DNA from: Bacteroidota bacterium
GTDB taxonomy: Bacteria; Bacteroidota; JABWAT01
DNA: 64,000 nucleotides
Direction of reading: 5' to 3'
Assembly: GCA_013360915.1 (NCBI GenBank)
Contig: JABWAT010000004.1
Location: 102,924-166,923 of the forward strand
In this document: piece after piece, positions 44,698-53,272 of the stretch
How the letters are laid out: every line of letters starts with the position of its first letter
How positions within the stretch are numbered: the stretch's first letter is position 1
Notes under the pieces: generated by a model
The model's input: the letters and a program-made list of their open reading frames with translations, nothing else
Told to the model about the DNA's origin: nothing
The model's database searches: none
Position numbers and translations under genes: made by a program

Positions 44698-47600
44698 ATG
44701 TCATTAGCAGAATTATCAATCAAACGACCGGTCTTTATGACCATGGTCACGGTGGCCCTGCTGGTTGTGGGGTTACTCGGATTCAGCCGGATGAAAATGG
44801 AGTTGTTTCCGAAGGTCGATTTCCCCATCGTGGTGGTGAATACGATTTACCCGGGTGCCGGGCCGGAACAGGTGGAAACGCAGGTAACCGCCAAACTGGA
44901 AGAAGTGATCAACTCGATTTCGGGTATCAAGCACATCACCTCGGTTTCACAGGAATCGTTCAGTCAGATTGTGGTGGAGTTCGATCTGGATGTCAATTCA
45001 GTGACGGCAGCGCAGGACGTGCGCGAAAAGGTTGCCACGGTTTTGAACAGTCTGCCCGCTGATATAGAAGATCCGATTGTGTTGCGGGTCGATCCGGCCG
45101 CCGCCCCCATCATGAGCATGGTGGTTTCTTCGGAGAAGCTGGATCAGCAGACCCTGACCGAATACATCAAACGCGTGATCAAACCTCGGCTCGAAACCGC
45201 TGCCGGAGTCGGGCAGATCAATCTCCTGGGAGGCAGTGAACGCCAGATCAATGTGAAGGTTAACCTTCAGAAATTGAATGCCTTCGGTCTTACCATGCAG
45301 GATCTGGCCATGAAAATTCAATCGGCCAATCTGGAATTTCCGGGTGGCCGGTTTAATGAAGGGAGCCGCGAGTTGCTGGTCAGAACCGCAGGCCGGTATC
45401 AGACCCCCGAGGACATGGAATCCCTTGTGGTGAAAACAGTTGGCAGTCAGGTGGTTCGCCTGGGTGATGTGGCCGATGTGGAAGATGGCATCGTTGAACC
45501 CCGTACGTATTCTGCTCTGAACGGTCAGGCCGCCATCGGGATCACGGTAATCAAGCAATCGGATGCCAATACGGTGGAAGCTGCCGGCGAAGTGAATAAG
45601 TTGCTGAAGGATCTGACTGCACAGGTTGAACGGGATGGAGTGAAAATCACGCTGGTCGATGATACCTCGGTTTACATCAAACAGTCCGTGGCGGCCGTTG
45701 AGGAAGACATCATCATTGGTGGTATTCTGGCGGTGCTGATTATTTACTTCTTTCTGGTGAATGCAGGTTCGACATTTATTGCCGCACTTGCCATTCCCAC
45801 ATCGATTATCGCCAGCTTTGGTTTCATGTACTTCATGGGCTTTTCGCTGAACTTCATGACGCTGCTGGCCTTGTCGTTGGCGGTTGGTATTCTGATTGAT
45901 GATGCCATCGTAGTCATCGAAAATATTTACCGGCACCTCGATGACGGAGAAACCCGGGTGAATGCCGCCATAAATGCGACCAAGGAAATCGCACTGGCGG
46001 TCATGGCAACCACTTTTTCTCTGGTGGCTGTGTTTTTCCCGGTGGCTACCATGGAAGGCATCGTCGGGCGATTCTTCTGGCAATTTGGTATCACGGTTTC
46101 CATTGCCGTCATGGTGTCCCTGTTTGTGGCGTTTACCCTCACGCCCATGCTGTCGGCCCGTATTCTCACGAAGGAAACCCATCTGGGACCCGATTGTAAG
46201 TGGTATCAGAAACCGTTTTACTGGTTTAACCGGCTGTTTGACCGGCTGAACGATGCCTACCGGGGAACACTGAACTGGGTTCTCGGACATAAATGGATTA
46301 CCATGGGAATTGCAACCATTGCCTTTTTAGCCGGTCTGCTGATTCCCACCTTCCTTGGCTCAGAATTTATTCCGAATCAGGATCAGGGTCAGTTTACTGT
46401 GACGGTGAAAGCCCCTCCGGGTACCAGCCTGAACCGGACCATTGAATATGCAGCGATGGTCGAATCCAAAATTAAAACGTATGACGGAGTCGCCAATACC
46501 TTTACCACCATCGGGTCACAGAATCAGCCGGTGAACATGGCCGATATTCTGGTGCTCATGAAGCCGAAAAAAGAACGCAGCATGGATGTATTCATGCTGA
46601 TATTCAAGATGCGGAATGAGTTGAAGGATCAGATTCCCGGTGTGCAGCTCTGGTATGGATTGCCATCGGATGTGGGTCCGCCCCAGAAGCCCATCATGAC
46701 ATCTGTTCAGGGGCCCGATCTGGCTGTTTCCAAAGCAATTGCAGACTCGGTGATGGCCATTTTCAGAACCGTTCCCGGACTGGTCGATCTGGAATCCTCG
46801 CTCGAGGAAACCAAACCAGAAGTCCAGATACGACTGAAACGCGATGTGGCCGCCAACGCAGGTGTCGATGTTTATGCCGTTGCCTCGACGGTACAACAGA
46901 TGATCGATGGCGTAAAGGTTTCTGATTTTCAGGAAGGAGATCAGCAGTATGAGGTTCGTCTGCAATTGCGGCCCGAAGACCGGGTGAATTACCGTGAATT
47001 GAATCAGGTGCTGATCAAATCCCATAACAAGGATGAATTTGGTCAGGATCTGTACATTCCGCTGTCGACAGTGGCCGACATTTCGGAAGGATACGGGCCT
47101 TCGAAGATTACCCGTTATGACCGTCAGCGCCAGATTGTGATTTCGGCTAACCTGGCTGGCAACCTGTTGGGGAATGCCGATGCAGAAATCATGAGCAAGG
47201 TAGAACGCCTGAAGGTGAACGGAACCATTCCCCCGGGATACTTTGTGGGATCGGTTGGAATGGCAGAGGCCATGGCCGAATCCTTTGGTTACATTGGAAT
47301 CGCCCTGTTGCTGGCCATCATCTTCGTTTACCTGATTCTGGCCTCCCAGTTCGAAAGCTTTATCCATCCCGTGTCGATCATGGTGTCATTGCCTCTGTCG
47401 CTGGTAGGAGCCTTTCTTGGGCTTCTCGCATTCGGCAGCTCCATTTCAATCATGTCACTCATCGGGGTGATAATGTTGTTTGGTCTGGTGACGAAGAATG
47501 CCATTCTTCTGGTGGATTTCACCAATCAGTTGCGTCGGGAGGGATATTCACGCAACGAGGCGCTGCTGAAAGCGGGACCGATCAGGCTACGCCCGATTCT

Positions 47601-47859
47601 GATGACCACCTTTGCCATGATTTTCGGGATGTTACCAGTGGCTCTTGCGGTTTCGGAAGGATCTGAAACGCGGGCACCCATGGGACAGGCGATCATCGGT
47701 GGACTCATTACTTCAACGGCGCTGACCCTTCTGGTGGTGCCGGTGGTGTACTCCATGCTGGATGATATTTCTGTCCGGTTTGGTCGTCTGATCAAAAAAG
47801 ACAAGTACGTGATCGAATCCGAGCCCTCCCGCGGGTTGCAGGAGGAAGGGCTTCCCTGA
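44698..47859 (+). CDS. RND-family multidrug efflux permease (HAE1/AcrB-like)
   Basis: 1053 aa, typical length, twelve membrane helices and two large periplasmic loops. The proton-relay residues are present: Asp-Asp in AVGILIDDAIVVIENIYRH (helix 4) and Lys in GLVTKNAILLVDF (helix 10). Other family blocks are LSIKRPVFMTMVTVALLVVG and FPKVDFPIVVVNTIYPGAGPE. It exports drugs, bile acids or metabolites using the proton gradient, with the adaptor and channel encoded upstream. Terminator at 47881. Confidence 0.95.
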   Translation: MSLAELSIKRPVFMTMVTVALLVVGLLGFSRMKMELFPKVDFPIVVVNTIYPGAGPEQVETQVTAKLEEVINSISGIKHITSVSQESFSQIVVEFDLDVNSVTAAQDVREKVATVLNSLPADIEDPIVLRVDPAAAPIMSMVVSSEKLDQQTLTEYIKRVIKPRLETAAGVGQINLLGGSERQINVKVNLQKLNAFGLTMQDLAMKIQSANLEFPGGRFNEGSRELLVRTAGRYQTPEDMESLVVKTVGSQVVRLGDVADVEDGIVEPRTYSALNGQAAIGITVIKQSDANTVEAAGEVNKLLKDLTAQVERDGVKITLVDDTSVYIKQSVAAVEEDIIIGGILAVLIIYFFLVNAGSTFIAALAIPTSIIASFGFMYFMGFSLNFMTLLALSLAVGILIDDAIVVIENIYRHLDDGETRVNAAINATKEIALAVMATTFSLVAVFFPVATMEGIVGRFFWQFGITVSIAVMVSLFVAFTLTPMLSARILTKETHLGPDCKWYQKPFYWFNRLFDRLNDAYRGTLNWVLGHKWITMGIATIAFLAGLLIPTFLGSEFIPNQDQGQFTVTVKAPPGTSLNRTIEYAAMVESKIKTYDGVANTFTTIGSQNQPVNMADILVLMKPKKERSMDVFMLIFKMRNELKDQIPGVQLWYGLPSDVGPPQKPIMTSVQGPDLAVSKAIADSVMAIFRTVPGLVDLESSLEETKPEVQIRLKRDVAANAGVDVYAVASTVQQMIDGVKVSDFQEGDQQYEVRLQLRPEDRVNYRELNQVLIKSHNKDEFGQDLYIPLSTVADISEGYGPSKITRYDRQRQIVISANLAGNLLGNADAEIMSKVERLKVNGTIPPGYFVGSVGMAEAMAESFGYIGIALLLAIIFVYLILASQFESFIHPVSIMVSLPLSLVGAFLGLLAFGSSISIMSLIGVIMLFGLVTKNAILLVDFTNQLRREGYSRNEALLKAGPIRLRPILMTTFAMIFGMLPVALAVSEGSETRAPMGQAIIGGLITSTALTLLVVPVVYSMLDDISVRFGRLIKKDKYVIESEPSRGLQEEGLP

Positions 47860-47880
47860 GCCTTTTCATTAATTTTCATT

Positions 47881-47908
47881 AAAAAGTCCGGCCCGTCCGG
47901 ACTTTTTT
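47881..47908 (+). terminator. Terminator of the efflux operon
   Basis: AAAAAGTCCGG-CCCGT-CCGGACTTTTTT: 11-bp stem including A/T pairs and a T run. It shares the AAGTCCGG/CCGGACTT stem with the terminator at 34406-34434. Confidence 0.9.
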
Positions 47909-48181
47909 ATTTAAGAAAGTGCGTCACATCACATGTGTTTGATTGGGTAAGTCACTTTAAAACCCTCAAAATCCCTTGTTTTTGCATGTATTGTCAATAT
48001 ATGTCACGAAATAGGTGTGTGGAAGCCATTCTACAGAGGTATTGACAACAAATTTTTACAAATCTACCTTTACTCCCGTTAACATAATGAAAGCGCAACC
48101 GGATTCGGGCCTTTCTGATAAAATCGCAATCACCGGGTCTTTGCCCGGATCATGTTAAACGACATACAAGGAAGGTTCGCC
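47909..48181. other. Intergenic leader region of the amylase gene
   Basis: It contains CACATGTG (47930-47937), a strong promoter-like pair at 48042-48072, and a leader of about 100 nt with AGGAAGG shortly before the ATG at 48182. No gene seen. Confidence 0.6.
48042..48072 (+). promoter_or_regulatory. Candidate amylase promoter
   Basis: TTGACA (48042-48047) and TACCTTTA (48065-48072) are separated by exactly 17 nt, the best promoter match in the window. Confidence 0.6.
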
Positions 48182-50596
48182 ATGAAAAAATGGTTCTTAG
48201 CACTTGCAGTACTGGTTACTCTGTTTGCCGGAGTCCAGGCTCAGAATCCATGGAACGGAAAAGTCGTTCTGCAGGGATTCTGGTGGAATTACTGGAACAA
48301 CAATTACTCAAACGCCTGGGCTGACTATCTGACCGAACTCGCACCACGGCTGCGTGACAATGGTCTTGATGGAGTCTGGATTCCCCCCACACCAAAGAAT
48401 GCCGGAACCAACAGCGTTGGTTACTCGGTATTTGATCAGTATGATCTTGGTGACAAATTCCAGAAGGGTTCTGTTACCACCCGTTTCGGAAACAAAGATC
48501 AATACCTCCGGTCGGTTGCTGTTATGAAGGCCAACGGACTTCAGGTCATTCAGGACGTGGTTCTGAATCACACCAGTGATGCCGGATCTGCCAACAGCGG
48601 AACCGGTGGTCAGGACCCCGAACCCACCTATTCCATGCGCAACGAAGGTGGTTATAAAAATTTCCGTTATGTTTCTTATGGCAAACCTGCCCCTGCAGCG
48701 TCGGTACCCGGAAACACTTCAGCAGAAAATGCCACTGAATACTGGGCCCGTTCAGGCCGCTGGTCAAAGAACTATACCAATTTCCATCCGAACCAATGGG
48801 TAAACTCAACCAGCGGTAACTGGGCACAAGGCGGCTGGGGACCCGATATCTGCTATCAGGATGCCCGTGCTTACGGTCCGTCGACCAATGCAACTGGTTT
48901 CAATCCTGCTCAATACAGCGATTACATGCGTACCGAAGCACGCAACTGGATCGTTTGGCTGAAGAAACAGACGGGCGTTGATGGTTTCCGCTGGGATGCT
49001 GTCAAACATTTCCCTCATTACATCGTTCAGGACCTCAGCTACAATGTTAAATACAATGCCGGCTGGGCCAACGGTGGTTCTGAAATGTTCAACGTCGGTG
49101 AATATGTCGGTTCCGCCTATGAAATGGATCAGTATATCAATGATGTGAAGTATTCGAACGGTGGATCGGAAGACATGATCGGAACCTTTGATTTTGCTCT
49201 CCGTGAAGGATTGTACGGCATTATCACCGGTGGTGGATTCTATGATCTGGGTTCCATTCCCGGAAAGCAGCAGGGCAACCGCTATCGCACGGTTCCTTTC
49301 GTCAACAATCATGATACATTCCGTCCAGCCAGTTTCAACGCCTCGGGTGATTATGCATCCTGGAACACAGGCGATGAATTGGCTCCTCACATTCATCCGG
49401 ATGATCCACGTATTCAGGTTGCTTACGCCATTGCCATGTCGGTTGATGGATCCCCTCAGATTTTCTTCGAAGATTTGTTCAAGATCAATACCACCAAACG
49501 GTATACGCACCGTCCGACCAACACCACCGATCTTCCCACCCGTGATTATCTGGTAAACCTGATCTGGTGCCATCAGAAACTTAACTTCAAAGCCGGTGCC
49601 TATAAAGTCCGGTGGCAGGCTGGTGATGCGCTGGTTATCGAGCGTTCCGGTCGTGCCATCATTGGTGTGAATGATACCTGGAGCACCTGGCAATCTGTTA
49701 CCGTTCAGACCGACTTTGGTGCCAACCGTGAGTTGAAGGACTATTCGGGCGCCAACAGCGGTACCATCTGGACCGATGGTTCAGGTCGTGCAACTATCTG
49801 GATTCCTCCCTGCGATGGTTCCAACATCCGCCGCGGTTATACCGTCTGGGCCCCTGTTGGTACCACCGGCGGATTTGCTCCTGCCGTTCGGACCACCACC
49901 CAGGAATGGGAAATGGCCAATGATCTCGGCGACAGCCATGCCTCTTCCCTGAAACAGGGTGGCGCACTTCCTGCCAGTTCACAGGCTCTGCGTTATGCAG
50001 GCCGTGTCTTCTCTGAAGGCGGAAAAACCATCACAGTTCAACTGTATCAGTCTGCTTCCCCTCTCAAGAGTGTGGCCATTCAGCTTTACAATGCCAGCGG
50101 CAGCAGTATTCTGAAGACCGTCACTGGTTCAACCAATCCGATTACCCTGACCTACACACCTGCGTCTACAGGTTACTATCAGATTAAGGTTCGGAATAAC
50201 AGTTCGACCAATCCGTCACAAAAGGTGTGGGTAAAAGCCACCTACACTGCACCACGTGTGGTTGCCGTTGCCAGCTTTACCAAGGATGATGCCGATATGG
50301 GCATGACCGAAGGTGAAGACACCGAAGTGGCCAACAGTCTGTCGCTGAACCAGAACTACCCGAATCCGTTTAACCCGACTACGAATATCACCTTTAACCT
50401 GCCCTCCGAAATGGCAGTCAAACTGGTGGTCTTCAATGCATTGGGTCAGGTGGTTACCACGCTGGCTGATGAAACCATGCCATCCGGTACGCACACCCGT
50501 CAGTTTAATGCAGAAGGTCTGTCTTCAGGTGTGTATTTCTACAAACTCATTACCCCGGTTGGCACACAGAGCCAGAAGATGATTCTGACGAAGTAA
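48182..50596 (+). CDS. Secreted GH13 alpha-amylase with T9SS sorting domain
   Basis: 804 aa from the ATG at 48182 (AGGAAGG upstream). Signal peptide 1-20 (ends GVQAQ). The GH13 barrel spans about 25-420: region I DVVLNH, region II GFRWDAVKH (nucleophile Asp), region III MFNVGEYV (acid/base Glu) and region IV FVNNHD. An all-beta C domain follows (YKVRWQAGDALVIERSG), then a domain of about 130 residues (TGYYQIKVRNNSSTNPSQK) that may bind starch. The last 85 residues (NYPNPFNPTTNITFNLPSEM, FNALGQVVTTL, LSSGVYFYKL) are a type A T9SS sorting domain. The enzyme should be exported to the surface or medium through T9SS, whose SprA channel is encoded 2.7 kb downstream. Confidence 0.94.
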   Translation: MKKWFLALAVLVTLFAGVQAQNPWNGKVVLQGFWWNYWNNNYSNAWADYLTELAPRLRDNGLDGVWIPPTPKNAGTNSVGYSVFDQYDLGDKFQKGSVTTRFGNKDQYLRSVAVMKANGLQVIQDVVLNHTSDAGSANSGTGGQDPEPTYSMRNEGGYKNFRYVSYGKPAPAASVPGNTSAENATEYWARSGRWSKNYTNFHPNQWVNSTSGNWAQGGWGPDICYQDARAYGPSTNATGFNPAQYSDYMRTEARNWIVWLKKQTGVDGFRWDAVKHFPHYIVQDLSYNVKYNAGWANGGSEMFNVGEYVGSAYEMDQYINDVKYSNGGSEDMIGTFDFALREGLYGIITGGGFYDLGSIPGKQQGNRYRTVPFVNNHDTFRPASFNASGDYASWNTGDELAPHIHPDDPRIQVAYAIAMSVDGSPQIFFEDLFKINTTKRYTHRPTNTTDLPTRDYLVNLIWCHQKLNFKAGAYKVRWQAGDALVIERSGRAIIGVNDTWSTWQSVTVQTDFGANRELKDYSGANSGTIWTDGSGRATIWIPPCDGSNIRRGYTVWAPVGTTGGFAPAVRTTTQEWEMANDLGDSHASSLKQGGALPASSQALRYAGRVFSEGGKTITVQLYQSASPLKSVAIQLYNASGSSILKTVTGSTNPITLTYTPASTGYYQIKVRNNSSTNPSQKVWVKATYTAPRVVAVASFTKDDADMGMTEGEDTEVANSLSLNQNYPNPFNPTTNITFNLPSEMAVKLVVFNALGQVVTTLADETMPSGTHTRQFNAEGLSSGVYFYKLITPVGTQSQKMILTK

Positions 50597-50617
50597 ACGT
50601 CTCCCCGGTATGTCGTT

Positions 50618-50647
50618 AAAAAAGGCGGTCCTCTGACCGCCTTTTTT
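50618..50647 (+). terminator. Terminator of the amylase gene
   Basis: AAAAAAGGCGGTC-CTCT-GACCGCCTTTTTT: a 7-bp GC stem extended by six A-T pairs, with a tetraloop. Confidence 0.9.
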
Positions 50648-50712
50648 GTTTCTGTTGGAACCAGACGGGACCAATTCTGAATTCAGGTGGTAACTTTCTA
50701 CCTTTATTCACC

Positions 50713-51333
50713 ATGTTTTACTGGCTTGAAATCACCGGAACTGTTGTATTTGCCATTTCAGGCGTGATGGCAGCTGCCGAAAAGCGGCTCGATATTTTCG
50801 GCGCGCTCGTTATTGCCTTTGTCACCGCACTGGGTGGGGGAACCATCCGTGATCTTCTCCTGAACAAGTACCCCATTTTCTGGATGGATCAGTCCCTGTA
50901 TCTCTGGCTGATTCTCGGGAGCACCATTGCCGTCTTTTTTTTCGTGAGAAATCTTCAGCCGGTTTATCATTACTTTCTCATTCCGGATGCAGTCGGACTG
51001 GGGTTGTTCACCCTGATCGGAATTCAGAAGGCCGAATTATTGGGGGCGGTTCCCTCGGTCTGTGTGATTATGGGGGTGATTACGGCTGCCGGAGGTGGGA
51101 TTATCCGTGATCTGCTTCTGGGCACGACTCCTGCTATTTTTCACAATCGCGAGATATATGCCACGGCCTGTTTTCTGGGTGCCGGTGTGTATTTTTCCCT
51201 TCAGAAAACCGATCTCTCCCCCGAATGGATCAGTCTGCTTACGATCGGAGCCATCACCTTAATCCGGTTGGCGTCTTTATATTTTGGCTGGCGGATGCCC
51301 CGCCTGAAAAAGGTAACCCGTGACAGTGGCTGA
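50713..51333 (+). CDS. TRIC-like (UPF0126/YadS) membrane channel protein
   Basis: 206 aa with about seven hydrophobic helices arranged as two homologous halves. Each half has a Gly-rich motif: TALGGGTIRDLLLNKYPIFW and TAAGGGIIRDLLLGTTP. The paired GGGxIRDLLL motif is the bacterial trimeric intracellular cation channel signature, likely a monovalent cation (K+) channel. A TACCTTTA box (50699-50706) ends only 6 nt before the ATG and there is no ribosome-binding site, so the mRNA may be leaderless. It overlaps the next gene by 14 nt. Confidence 0.88.
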   Translation: MFYWLEITGTVVFAISGVMAAAEKRLDIFGALVIAFVTALGGGTIRDLLLNKYPIFWMDQSLYLWLILGSTIAVFFFVRNLQPVYHYFLIPDAVGLGLFTLIGIQKAELLGAVPSVCVIMGVITAAGGGIIRDLLLGTTPAIFHNREIYATACFLGAGVYFSLQKTDLSPEWISLLTIGAITLIRLASLYFGWRMPRLKKVTRDSG

Positions 51334-52468
51334 TTGGGCTCTCCTGCTTCTTTTTGCGGGATGGCTGGTCGCCGTCTGGAAGTTTTTCCGGTTGCGGCAG
51401 GTCTGTCCGGTACCTGGCCAGCGTGGGACCGAAAAAGCCGTCCTCCTGCCCCGGGTGTCGGTGATCATGGCTGCCCGAAACGAAGCAGGTAAACTGGAAC
51501 CTGCCCTGAAAAGCTGGCTGCTGGTTACCTATCCCGACCTTGAATTTATCTGGGTGGATGACCGCAGCACCGATGCCACGGGCGAAATCATGGAACGGCT
51601 GGCTGCTGCTGATAAGCGGGTTCAGGTGATCCGCAATCAGGTGCTGCCACCGGGATGGCTTGGCAAGAACCACGCACTTAGTCTGGGTGCCGCGAAGGCA
51701 ACGGGTGACTGGCTGTTGTTTACCGACGCAGATATTCATATCAGACCCGATATGCTGAATCAGATTCTCACCGACGCCGAGCATCACAAGGAGGATTTTG
51801 TCTGTGCATTCCCAGCCTTTGTGGCCCGCCATCCGCTGACCATTGCCTTTAATCTGGCTTTTGCCGCAGCACTGGTTCTCAGTCAGCACATGGACCGGGT
51901 TCATCTGCCCCGAAGCAGGGCGTTTGCCGGTATCGGTGCCTTTAACCTGATCAGACGGTCCTTATATGAAAGGGTTGGAACACACCGTGCCTTTCCAATG
52001 GATGTGGCAGATGATATGGTGCTGGGCAAACTGGCCAAGCAATCTGGTGGTTCCTGCAGGCTTTACAATGCCCATCAGCACCTGGAAGTGGAATGGCAGG
52101 CCGATCATCCCTTGTCGGCCATGAAAGGAATTGAGAAAAATGCGTTTACCGGATTTGGTTACTCCTGGATCCGCATGATTGCAGGCTTATCGGCCTGGCT
52201 GTTTTTTACCTGCGGTCCGTTTCTGCTGTTCTGGCCGTCGCCCGGTTCGGCCATCCCGGTTATTCTTCTGATTCTCACTGCATTTTTTATCTACAATCCC
52301 TCCTTCCAGAATAAATCGGGCTGGTGGGGGCTATTGTTGCCGGTTGGTGCGCTGCTGGTTTCCATTGCCATCCTTCGGTCTGCCTGGGTAACCACCCGGC
52401 AACAGGGGATCCGCTGGAGGGAATCGTTTTATCCGCTTCACGACCTGAAATCGACCAATCATTTCTAA
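51320..52468 (+). CDS. GT2-family membrane glycosyltransferase (CrtQ/HpnB-like)
   Basis: 382 aa from GTG at 51320 with AAGGT upstream; the start overlaps the TRIC gene. There is one N-terminal helix (ALLLLFAGWLVAVW), then the GT-A domain: VSVIMAARNEAGKLEPALKS, FIWVDDRSTDATGEIM, PGWLGKNHALSLGA and LLFTDADIHI (DxD metal site). Three to four C-terminal helices follow. The PPGWLGKNHA motif resembles glycosyltransferases associated with carotenoid or hopanoid glycosylation. The acceptor is therefore probably a membrane lipid, but this is inferred. Confidence 0.85.
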   Translation: MTVADWALLLLFAGWLVAVWKFFRLRQVCPVPGQRGTEKAVLLPRVSVIMAARNEAGKLEPALKSWLLVTYPDLEFIWVDDRSTDATGEIMERLAAADKRVQVIRNQVLPPGWLGKNHALSLGAAKATGDWLLFTDADIHIRPDMLNQILTDAEHHKEDFVCAFPAFVARHPLTIAFNLAFAAALVLSQHMDRVHLPRSRAFAGIGAFNLIRRSLYERVGTHRAFPMDVADDMVLGKLAKQSGGSCRLYNAHQHLEVEWQADHPLSAMKGIEKNAFTGFGYSWIRMIAGLSAWLFFTCGPFLLFWPSPGSAIPVILLILTAFFIYNPSFQNKSGWWGLLLPVGALLVSIAILRSAWVTTRQQGIRWRESFYPLHDLKSTNHF

Positions 52469-53013
52469 TGATCACGTATCCTGTCGTTATTCACCACCTT
52501 TTTACTTCTGCCGGCCATGCCTACTTCGGGAATTCCACTTCCGAGCCGGGTCCCCATGCCATGACTTCGCATCCGTCGGTTTTTCTCGAAGTAGGAAAAG
52601 GGATTCCGGGAGACCGGTTTTATAACCGGAAACCCGACTATTCAGGCCAGGTGACCCTGTTTTCCATGGAAGTCTATCATGAATTGCTGGTTCACCTGAA
52701 GTTGACGGATAGGTCCCCTGAATTTTTCCGTCGGAATGTGTTAATCAGCGGAGTGCCGCTCAATGAGCTGATTGGTCTGGAGTTTGAAATAAATGGTATC
52801 CGGTTGTCCGGGTCCGGCCATTGCACCCCCTGCCGGTGGATGGATGATGGGTTTGCCCCGGGAGCGTGGACTTTTCTGAAAGGCCGGGGCGGACTTCGTT
52901 GCAGGATTCTTTCATCTGGTTATCTATCCACAGGCCCGGCCAATCTGATCAGTCCGGTTCACCTCAATCTGAACCAGGTGACCGATCCCATTGAAGGTCC
53001 TTCTTTGCCGTAA
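52468..53013 (+). CDS. MOSC-domain protein
   Basis: 181 aa from the ATG at 52468, in a TAATG overlap with the upstream stop. An open frame continues upstream inside the glycosyltransferase gene and is not believable. MOSC-type features are GKGIPGDRFY, FRRNVLISGVPLNELIGLEF, and the conserved Cys in HCTPCRWMDD, followed by GRGGLRCRILSSG. MOSC domains carry or transfer sulfur in molybdenum-cofactor-linked reactions; no moco genes are near. It is the last gene of the TRIC-GT2-MOSC unit. Confidence 0.8.
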   Translation: MITYPVVIHHLFTSAGHAYFGNSTSEPGPHAMTSHPSVFLEVGKGIPGDRFYNRKPDYSGQVTLFSMEVYHELLVHLKLTDRSPEFFRRNVLISGVPLNELIGLEFEINGIRLSGSGHCTPCRWMDDGFAPGAWTFLKGRGGLRCRILSSGYLSTGPANLISPVHLNLNQVTDPIEGPSLP

Positions 53014-53272
53014 TTGGCTTTCCGGGTAATCCAGAGGAACTCTTTAGCTGGAAAAATTAAGCGGTTTCTTACCCAATCCGGACTCTCTTATACCAGAAAG
53101 CATGCGATAGTCGGGCAAAACGCATTCCATTCCGGTGAAACGGTTGGCGAAATCATCGATTTTGAATATTTTTGCCCACTTTCACTTTCCGGAGCTGCCA
53201 GCGATACTTTGCTACCGACAGGATCCGGGCCAATAAGGGCCTGAATCACCAAATCACCTAATAAACGCTTAC

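Noticed and set aside
53014..53244. 76-residue open frame before sprA
   Set aside because: No ribosome-binding site, no recognisable domain, and it overlaps the probable sprA promoter region.
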